Origin: an uncultured Ignavibacteria bacterium
GTDB taxonomy: Bacteria; Bacteroidota; Ignavibacteria; Kapaibacteriales; UBA2268
DNA length: 7,859 nucleotides
Reading direction: 5' to 3'
Assembly (NCBI GenBank): GCA_903911805.1
Contig: CAIWET010000105.1
Span: forward strand, 1 to 7,859
The position numbers were made by a program, and so were the translations under genes. Below the pieces are notes generated by a model, which was not told where the DNA came from, did no database searches, and saw only the letters and a list, made by a program, of their open reading frames with translations. This document shows positions 1 through 4,554 of the stretch, in pieces; position 1 is the stretch's first letter, and every line of letters begins with the position of its first letter.

Positions 1-7
1 AATATTT

Positions 8-1540
8 TTGAAGACATTTTGGTTCATTCTAATAATGATATTTTTTAATCTGAATTTACTCAATTCAGCTGTACATATCGGAACTGGATATAACTACAAA
101 AATATTGGCCAGGTATTTAATGACGTCACTTTCACTAAACAAGATACAATTTTTCTTCATCAAGGAACTTATGAGGGATATCAAGGAATAATTGGCAAAG
201 TTGCATCAGATAAATCAGTCTATATTATGCCTTATCAAAATGAGAATGTCATTATTTCCGGTTGCTGGCAGTTCCAAAGTTGTGGAAATATACAATTTAA
301 AAATTTAATTTTTAAAGCAAATGAAAAAAACACTGGTAGATTTATTAATGTTGATAATAACGGAGATGTAAATAAATTCTCGTATAACATCGTTTTTGAT
401 AGTTGCAGTTTTTCGGGAGTTACTGATAAAAATTCGATTTGTGCTGTAAAATTTGGTGGAGTAAATAACTTCAAAGTAACCAATTGTCATTTCTATGATT
501 TAACTGTATGTGACGCAATTGATTTCAATGTTTGCAATTATGGTGTGATGCATAATAATGTTTTTGAAAACTGTTTAAGTGCTGGCCACATCAAAGGTGG
601 TTCAAAGAACATTTATATTTATCGAAATTTATTCAAAAATTCCTCTATGGAGCCATTTGTTGTATTTGAAATGGGTGGAGATACTGGCGACCAATTTTAT
701 AATCCAAAAGATAGTAGCGAAATACAAAATTGTAGTTTTAATGCAAATATAGTAGTTGGCGGATATCGAGGAGTTGCTTTGTCTTCTGCAAGATGGTGCG
801 ACGTTGCAAATAATACTTTTTATAATTGTGGGCAAATGACTCTTAGATTATTAGGCACCAGCCACAAATTTCCAGAATTGAAAGGTAATAATATTTTTAA
901 TAATATTTTTGCTTTTGCTTCAAGCGGATATATCAACGGCTCTGCTCAAGCAAAGGATGCAGCTACTTTTAGGGATAATCTATATTATAGTATTAGCAAT
1001 CCAGACTATAAAGGTCCATATTGGGATACTCCAGCGCTTGACAATGTAAAAGAAATAAATCCAAGAATTTATGGGGCAAAAACTCTAATTTTTGTCAATC
1101 CAAGTAATAATGATTTTCATTTATGTGAGAATAGTCCAGCTATTGGAGGTGGGAAATATAACAATATAAATGATGATGTAAATAAATATGATTTTTATGG
1201 CAATCAATTCAAATCACCTTGCTCAATTGGAGCAATTGAGTATGATGTTGTAAATTCAATTAACGAAACTGATTTAGTTGATTTAATTATTTTCCCAAAT
1301 CCAGCAAGTGATTATATTGAAATTTCTTTGTCCCCCGCTGGCGGGGGCAGGGGGTGGACTCTTCCAACTGACGTCATTCTGAGCGAAGCGAAGAATCTGG
1401 TTAAAATATATAACGCCCTCGGCATTGAATATACCCCTCCCCTTGAAGGGATGGGCTTAAAGATAGATGTTTCTAATCTTACTCCTGGAGTATATTTTAT
1501 TAGAATTGGTGATAGATTTGAGAAATTTATTAAATTGTAG
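8..1540 (+). CDS. Secreted parallel beta-helix protein with T9SS C-terminal sorting domain
   Basis: Residues 1-20 look like a signal peptide (Lys then a long hydrophobic run ending NLLNS). Residues about 75-310 hold repeated rungs of the right-handed beta-helix type (NxxF and NNxF turns such as FENC, NNTFYNC, NNIFNNIF). A segment at about 368-412 (DFHLCENSPAIG ... CSIGAIEY) is typical of the end of this fold. Residues 428-510 are a type A T9SS sorting domain (IFPNPASDYIEI, KIYNALG, DVSNLTPGVYFIRIG, KFIKL). The protein should be exported by Sec, cross the outer membrane by T9SS and be attached or released there. No catalytic residues for a polysaccharide lyase could be assigned, so the substrate is unknown. 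Thirteen cysteines lie in or near the helix. The sorting domain carries repeat-derived insertions at residues 442-464 and about 477-483. The start used is TTG at base 8; the frame stays open to the window edge, so the true start may lie upstream. Confidence 0.85.
   Translation: MKTFWFILIMIFFNLNLLNSAVHIGTGYNYKNIGQVFNDVTFTKQDTIFLHQGTYEGYQGIIGKVASDKSVYIMPYQNENVIISGCWQFQSCGNIQFKNLIFKANEKNTGRFINVDNNGDVNKFSYNIVFDSCSFSGVTDKNSICAVKFGGVNNFKVTNCHFYDLTVCDAIDFNVCNYGVMHNNVFENCLSAGHIKGGSKNIYIYRNLFKNSSMEPFVVFEMGGDTGDQFYNPKDSSEIQNCSFNANIVVGGYRGVALSSARWCDVANNTFYNCGQMTLRLLGTSHKFPELKGNNIFNNIFAFASSGYINGSAQAKDAATFRDNLYYSISNPDYKGPYWDTPALDNVKEINPRIYGAKTLIFVNPSNNDFHLCENSPAIGGGKYNNINDDVNKYDFYGNQFKSPCSIGAIEYDVVNSINETDLVDLIIFPNPASDYIEISLSPAGGGRGWTLPTDVILSEAKNLVKIYNALGIEYTPPLEGMGLKIDVSNLTPGVYFIRIGDRFEKFIKL
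1331..1400 (+). repeat. Palindromic GC-rich repeat inserted in frame in the T9SS tail
   Basis: A 70-bp GC-rich block sits in a roughly 30% GC gene. It opens with a near-perfect hairpin: CCCCCGC at 1332-1338 and GCGGGGG at 1341-1347. It ends with the motif GTCATTCTGAGCGAAGCGAA (from 1373), which contains the short inverted pair ATTCT/AGAAT and the iterated GAGCGAAGCGAAG. In the protein it codes for residues 442-464, between two expected beta strands of the sorting domain (EISLS and VKIYNALG), with no stop and no frame change. I take it to be a dispersed REP-like repeat. That label is inference, because only one copy of this exact block is in the window. Confidence 0.7.
1434..1455 (+). repeat. 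Second small GC-rich hairpin fragment in the T9SS tail
   Basis: CCCCTCCCC followed by TTGAAGGGATGGG forms an imperfect hairpin that codes for PPLEGMG at about residues 477-483. It lies immediately before the start of the 332-bp duplicated block. At the equivalent place in the second copy a different GC-rich hairpin is present (CCCCTC/GAGGGG, 4204-4217). The two hairpins therefore occupy the same junction of the sorting-domain coding sequence. Confidence 0.5.
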
Positions 1541-1788
1541 CACATCCTTTAGGTTGTGCCATATAATCTTCAATACATTATTTTGCTATGCAAAATGAAC
1601 AAGCTAAAGCATGTTCTACCGAAATGGAAATGTAGCGAAATTTATAAAAATGTTGGAAGCGATGGAGTTCACCTCAAGGTGGGCTCCTTCTTAGGAGTTG
1701 GCTTCGATACGATGCTTTTGCATCTACTTTAGCCAACTGCTCGAACCGGTCACCAGAGTAGATTCCAAAGGAATTGTATCGAAATGAC
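1457..1788 (+). repeat. 332-bp duplicated block, copy A (T9SS tail end plus hairpin-rich element)
   Basis: This block matches 4221-4552 at a constant offset of 2764 bp without any gap. I counted about 30 mismatches by eye, roughly 91% identity. The first 84 bp are the end of the T9SS tail of the upstream gene; the rest is non-coding and more conserved, with only about 4 differences in 1561-1680. Hairpins seen: GCACATCCTTTAGGTTGTGC at 1540-1559; ATTTTGC/GCAAAAT at 1580-1596; a 10-bp stem with a TCAA loop at 1664-1687, including two G-T wobble pairs; an outer stem GTTGGCT/AGCCAAC at 1697-1737 enclosing GATGC/GCATC at 1711-1724. TTCGATAC (1703-1710) is complementary to GTATCGAA (1776-1783). This fills most of the 280-bp gap before the next gene. 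No transposase or convincing coding frame is present in it. Confidence 0.85.
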
Positions 1789-1801
1789 CAATGAAGAATA
1801 T

Positions 1802-1820
1802 AAAAAAATAGAGGATATTT
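1802..1820 (+). promoter_or_regulatory. Conserved leader with ribosome binding site
   Basis: The 19 nt AAAAAAATAGAGGATATTT directly before the ATG are identical to those before the second paralog (3271-3289). GAGG sits about 6 nt upstream of the ATG and serves as the Shine-Dalgarno sequence. This supports the ATG at 1821 as the start. Confidence 0.65.
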
Positions 1821-2654
1821 ATGAAAAAATTGATTTTAAAAATTGCTGTTTTATTGGTTATATTATCTCAGAATTCATTTTCTGAAGAAAAAACATTTGG
1901 AATTGGTGCGACATCAGGCTCCTTCTGGGCTATTAACGATGTCAAATATCTTTATAATTGCACTAGTTGTAAAACACTTAATGATTTTACATCTAATGAT
2001 TTCTTTTGGGGAATTACCACCGAAACAAAATTTCTTTTTCCCAATTCACTTTCTTTTCTAGCAAATGTTTATTATTCAAGATTTAGTTATTTAGAGAAAG
2101 AAGATGGTGGATCTTTTCCATCACTTATGACTGATAATAGTGGAGTACCAATAATTGTAAATTCAATTACTGATTGGGAATGGGAAGGAAGTTATTCGCT
2201 TTTATCATTGGACTTATTATTAAAATATAAAATTCCAGTTGTAGATTTATCATTTTCAGCAGGTGTTTCATTGGGGTATCTGTTAAATAGTCATTATGCT
2301 GAATATTATAAAATATTATCTCCTAAGAATGCTCAATTCACAAGACCTTCCGATTGGAATGAATTAGGTTATGAATTCCTTGATAATGGTAGAGTTGTTA
2401 GGTTATATAATAAAGAAATACCATATAAAAATGACTTTAGAATTGGTTTAAAAGCAGGAATTAATTATGATTTTATGCTATGGGATTATTCTATTTCACC
2501 ATTTGTTTATTATGATTTTCCATTAACTTCGGTTGTTTATGATAGAAATAGAAATTGCGTTTCCATTTGTCCTGATTATTATAAATATACTGAAGGCTGG
2601 CATTGGAAAATCTCATATTTAAGTGCAGGAATAGATTTTAAATATTGGCTTTAA
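1821..2654 (+). CDS. Outer-membrane beta-barrel protein, paralog 1
   Basis: This 277-residue protein begins with a clear signal peptide (MKKLILKIAVLLVILSQNSFS, cleavage near residue 21-22). The mature part alternates hydrophobic and polar residues and is rich in Tyr, Phe and Trp, as in a small outer-membrane barrel (for example LSFSAGVSLGYLL, FRIGLKAGINYDFML, YSISPFVYYDF). It ends in a strand YLSAGIDFKYWL, fitting a last barrel strand. The length fits the 8-10 strand OMP_b-brl class. No enzymatic motif is visible and the function is unknown. It is homologous along its length to the gene at 3290. Unlike that paralog it has two close cysteine pairs, C47/C50 and C246/C250, in likely extracellular loops. 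No gene overlaps it, and it is preceded by the 332-bp repeat. Confidence 0.8.
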   Translation: MKKLILKIAVLLVILSQNSFSEEKTFGIGATSGSFWAINDVKYLYNCTSCKTLNDFTSNDFFWGITTETKFLFPNSLSFLANVYYSRFSYLEKEDGGSFPSLMTDNSGVPIIVNSITDWEWEGSYSLLSLDLLLKYKIPVVDLSFSAGVSLGYLLNSHYAEYYKILSPKNAQFTRPSDWNELGYEFLDNGRVVRLYNKEIPYKNDFRIGLKAGINYDFMLWDYSISPFVYYDFPLTSVVYDRNRNCVSICPDYYKYTEGWHWKISYLSAGIDFKYWL

Positions 2655-2660
2655 GTGTTG

Positions 2661-2678
2661 ATTGTGGCTTATCACAAT
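2661..2678 (+). terminator. Possible weak terminator hairpin
   Basis: ATTGTG (2661-2666) and CACAAT (2673-2678) form a perfect 6-bp stem with a 6-nt loop, 7 bp after the stop of paralog 1. The sequence that follows is AT-rich but lacks a clean run of T, so this may only be a weak terminator or chance. Confidence 0.3.
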
Positions 2679-2728
2679 AAAATATTTAAAATTCGTTTAT
2701 TTGATTATTGAAAATTATTAAGGTTGTT

Positions 2729-2938
2729 ATGCAAGCAGTATTATTACAAACTGATATAAAAAGCGACTTAAAGCTTCTAATTGAATTAGCATTGAAGTTA
2801 GGTGTTAATGTAAAGACACTTTCTAATGAAGAGATTGAAGATCTTTCAATAGAAAATGCTATTAAAACTGGTGCTACCAATGAATTTATTGATATTGATA
2901 ATTATTTAATAAAATTAAATAATGAAATTAAAAATTGA
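2729..2938 (+). CDS. Antitoxin of a RelE/ParE-type toxin-antitoxin pair
   Basis: This 69-residue acidic protein (starting MQAVLLQTDIKSDLKLL) is a single short helical domain with the pattern DLKLLIELALKLGVNVKTLSxEEIED. It resembles the small antitoxins that accompany RelE-like toxins; the family assignment is from the pattern and the partner gene, not a search. ATG at 2729 is preferred because AAGG ends 5 nt upstream. A TTG at 2708 in the same frame would add 7 residues but has a poorer context. The gene overlaps the toxin gene by 17 bp, as expected for a coupled pair. It should bind and neutralise the toxin and probably repress the operon. A DNA-binding part is not obvious, so autoregulation is inferred only. 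Confidence 0.75.
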   Translation: MQAVLLQTDIKSDLKLLIELALKLGVNVKTLSNEEIEDLSIENAIKTGATNEFIDIDNYLIKLNNEIKN

Positions 2939-3194
2939 TAAATCGTTTGAAAAAGATACTAATTCTTTGAATGATAGAACTTTAAATGTCAAGATTATCA
3001 CATTAATTAAAAATTTGATCAATGCAAATTCATTAAATGACATTAAAAATATCAAAAAACTCAAAGGTCATAATAATAGTTATCGAATAAAATTAGGTGA
3101 TTACAGAATTGGTTTTGAATATATTGTTGATACAGTAGTTTTAGTAAGATTTTTGCATAGAAAAGATATTTATAAACACTTTCCAAAAAATTAA
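2922..3194 (+). CDS. RelE/ParE-family toxin (type II toxin-antitoxin)
   Basis: This 90-residue basic protein has the characteristic second half of the RelE/ParE superfamily: IKKLKG (44-49), YRIKLGDYRIGFEY (54-67), then a strand VVLVRFLHRKDIYKHFP (72-88). Family members with this HRKDIY ending are usually mRNA-cleaving RelE-type ribonucleases. Some superfamily members are instead gyrase inhibitors (ParE), and the sequence alone does not settle which. The conserved basic and aromatic residues near the C-terminus (R76, H79, R80, K81, Y84) are intact and the length is normal, so the toxin looks functional. It overlaps the antitoxin gene by 17 bp, implying translational coupling. The pair sits between two paralogous barrel genes. 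Confidence 0.85.
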   Translation: MKLKIDKSFEKDTNSLNDRTLNVKIITLIKNLINANSLNDIKNIKKLKGHNNSYRIKLGDYRIGFEYIVDTVVLVRFLHRKDIYKHFPKN

Positions 3195-3200
3195 AATCTA

Positions 3201-3227
3201 ATCCGAAGGAAACGTATCGAAATGACC
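3201..3227 (+). repeat. Remnant of the 3' end of the 332-bp element (copy C)
   Basis: About 27 bp just after the toxin gene match the last bases of copies A and B (CCGAAGGAA then GTATCGAAATGAC). The rest of the element is missing. Like copy A it lies just upstream of a barrel paralog, so the unit that was duplicated may have been the element's end plus the barrel gene. Confidence 0.7.
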
Positions 3228-3235
3228 AAAAAGTA

Positions 3236-3257
3236 GCACAGACATTCTTGTCTGTGC
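3236..3257 (+). repeat. Perfect palindromic hairpin in the leader of paralog 2
   Basis: GCACAGACA (3236-3244) and TGTCTGTGC (3249-3257) form a perfect 9-bp stem with loop TTCT. It is preceded by TA, giving the same TAGCACA opening as the hairpin at 1540-1559, so the two are probably related small repeats. It is followed by eight A, not T, so it is not a plus-strand terminator. It is absent from the otherwise equivalent leader of paralog 1. Confidence 0.65.
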
Positions 3258-3270
3258 AAAAAAAAGATTG

Positions 3271-3289
3271 AAAAAAATAGAGGATATTT
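3271..3289 (+). promoter_or_regulatory. Conserved leader with ribosome binding site
   Basis: Identical over 19 nt to the leader of paralog 1 (1802-1820), with GAGG about 6 nt before the ATG at 3290. The identity exceeds that of the coding bodies, so the leader is either conserved for expression or was recently homogenised. Confidence 0.65.
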
Positions 3290-4099
3290 ATGAAAAAATT
3301 GATTTTAAAAATTGCTGTTTTGTTCGTTATATTATCTCAGAATTCATATTCCGAAGACAAAACATTTGGAATTGGTTTTACTTATGGTCATTTTTGGGCG
3401 ATAAATGATGTTGAATTTATTCAAAATTCTAATGCTTCTAATGTATTAGACGATTTTACTAACCAATCTAATTATTATGGTTTGACATATGAAGTTAAAA
3501 TCCCATTTTTAAAAGATTTTTCTTTAATGACAAATTTATATTATAATTCGTTTGAATTTGAGCAAAGTAAGGATGGGGTTTCTTATCCAACTTTAATTTA
3601 TGATGATAACGGTAATCCTATTGTTGTTAATTCAAAAATTGTACATTCTGTTAAAGGAAATTATTCATTATTTGATTTAGACATTTTGTCCAAATACAAG
3701 ATTTTTAATACTGGATTAAGTCTTTTCGCAGGAGTATCAATTTCTAAATATGAATCATCAAAATATGAGAATACAATGAATATTGTTTCTAAAGATGCTG
3801 CAAAATTTGTTGTTACTGAAGGTTATGTTTATCGAAATGACAGAAAAACTTTAGTTTTATACGATGATAAAATCCCAAACTATAATTCTTTTAGATTTGG
3901 ATTAAAAGTTGGAGCAAGTTATGATTTCAATTTATATTTGTTTACTATTTCTCCTTATATGAATTACGATTTTGCATTAACTGAATTGGCTTCAAAATAT
4001 ACTTTAAAAGGTGATCCATTTTGTTATCCTGATTTATTAAATCCACACTGGAAAGTTCATTATTTAAATATTGGAATAGATTTTAAATATTGGCTGTAG
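3290..4099 (+). CDS. Outer-membrane beta-barrel protein, paralog 2
   Basis: This 269-residue protein shares its layout with the gene at 1821: signal peptide MKKLILKIAVLFVILSQNSYS, then alternating aromatic-rich strands, ending HYLNIGIDFKYWL. Shared landmarks include KTFGIG (24-29), FWAINDV (35-41), the GxP-I-VVNS segment (108-115), SLFAGVS (144-150) and FRFGLKVGASYDF (201-213). The first about 40 residues are very close to paralog 1 and the middle has drifted far. Of the four paired cysteines of paralog 1, only one Cys remains (C245) near the second site. It is probably a small surface barrel of unknown ligand or role. It follows the toxin-antitoxin pair and a remnant of the repeat element, and is convergent with the minus-strand OmpA gene. 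Confidence 0.8.
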   Translation: MKKLILKIAVLFVILSQNSYSEDKTFGIGFTYGHFWAINDVEFIQNSNASNVLDDFTNQSNYYGLTYEVKIPFLKDFSLMTNLYYNSFEFEQSKDGVSYPTLIYDDNGNPIVVNSKIVHSVKGNYSLFDLDILSKYKIFNTGLSLFAGVSISKYESSKYENTMNIVSKDAAKFVVTEGYVYRNDRKTLVLYDDKIPNYNSFRFGLKVGASYDFNLYLFTISPYMNYDFALTELASKYTLKGDPFCYPDLLNPHWKVHYLNIGIDFKYWL

Positions 4100-4101
4100 G
4101 T

Positions 4102-4120
4102 AAATAAATTATATTTATTT
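4102..4120 (+). terminator. AT-only inverted repeat after paralog 2 stop
   Basis: AAATAAAT (4102-4109) and ATTTATTT (4113-4120) form a perfect 8-bp stem with a TAT loop, two bases after the stop codon. With no GC pairs the hairpin would be weak. It may mark a transcript end, but AT-rich DNA gives such repeats by chance. Confidence 0.25.
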
Positions 4121-4304
4121 TGTAGAAAAGAACCTCTCCCCAGCCCTCTCCGAAGTAGAGGGAGCAGGAAAAGATTCCACCCCGTCAGCCTTTCAGGCTG
4201 CCACCCCTCAAGAGGGGAATTTAAGGATTGATATTTCCAATCTTGCTCCAGGAGTATATTTTATTAGAATTGGTGATAAATTTAAGAAATTTGTGAAATG
4301 TTAG
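4104..4304 (+). pseudogene. Orphan T9SS sorting-domain tail (gene fragment)
   Basis: Bases 4221-4304 code for LRIDISNLAPGVYFIRIG and then DKFKKFVKC before a TAG. This is the last 27 residues of a T9SS sorting domain, closely matching residues 484-510 of the gene at 8-1540. The same frame is open back to 4104 through the GC-rich hairpins but has no ATG, no signal peptide and no passenger domain, so it cannot make a secreted protein. I read it as debris from duplication of the 3' end of the first gene, or the remnant of a second T9SS cargo gene deleted and replaced by repeats. It ends at the same point of copy B as the first gene does in copy A. Confidence 0.75.
4133..4217 (+). repeat. GC-rich island of three tandem hairpins
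   Basis: Three perfect stems lie in a row in a GC-rich stretch of an AT-rich region: CCCTCT/AGAGGG (4144-4149 with 4157-4162), CAGCCT/AGGCTG (4186-4191 with 4195-4200), and CCCCTC/GAGGGG (4204-4209 with 4212-4217). They directly precede the orphan T9SS tail. The frame of that tail is open through all of them; the first hairpin reads LSPALSEVEG. They look like fragments of dispersed palindromic repeats, but only one copy of each is in this window. Confidence 0.6.
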
Positions 4305-4552
4305 CACATCTTTTAGGTTGTGCCATATAATCTTCAAAACATTATTTTGCTATGCAAAATGAACAAGCTAAAGCATGTTCTACCGAAATGGAAATGTTGA
4401 GAAATTTATAAAAATGTTGGAAGCAATGGAGTTCACCTCAAGGTGGGCTCCATCTTAGGTGTTGGCTTCGATACGATGCTTTCACATCTCCTTAAGCCAA
4501 CGGTTCAAACCGGCCACCAGGATAGATTCCGAAGGAATTGTATCGAAATGAC
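4221..4552 (+). repeat. 332-bp duplicated block, copy B
   Basis: Ungapped match to 1457-1788, about 91% identical by eye. The hairpins are retained: a 10-bp stem with TCAA loop at 4428-4451, an outer stem GTTGGCT/AGCCAAC at 4461-4501, and TTCGATAC (4467-4474) against GTATCGAA (4540-4547). It ends 2 bp from the TAA of the convergent OmpA gene. Together with the hairpin island and the orphan tail, it fills the 455-bp gap between paralog 2 and the OmpA gene. No intact gene is seen in that gap. Confidence 0.85.
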
Positions 4553-4554
4553 TA

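Noticed and set aside
888..909. Direct repeat of TAATATTTTTAA units
   Set aside because: Explained by the NNIFNNIF rung of the beta-helix in AT-rich DNA.
1222..1240. Perfect 8-bp inverted repeat CTCAATTG/CAATTGAG inside the first gene
   Set aside because: It codes for an ordinary conserved stretch (SIGAIE) of the beta-helix end, and no second copy was seen.
1312..1545. Minus-strand open frame of 77 codons across the T9SS tail
   Set aside because: It lies opposite a well-supported gene and only exists because the GC-rich repeats are palindromic and stop-free.
1588..1635. Short frame MQNEQAKACSTEMEM in copy A, with a 19-residue version in copy B (4352-4411)
   Set aside because: There is no ribosome binding site, the stop position differs between copies, and the bases form conserved hairpins. 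More likely a by-product of the repeat than a gene.
3236..3265. Hairpin followed by a run of eight A, resembling a terminator
   Set aside because: On the plus strand a terminator needs T after the stem, and on the minus strand the T run comes before the stem, so it fits neither direction.
1457..4552. Composite transposon flanked by the two 332-bp direct repeats
   Set aside because: No transposase or integrase lies between them, no target duplication is seen, and part of the repeat is a gene end. A segmental duplication is simpler.
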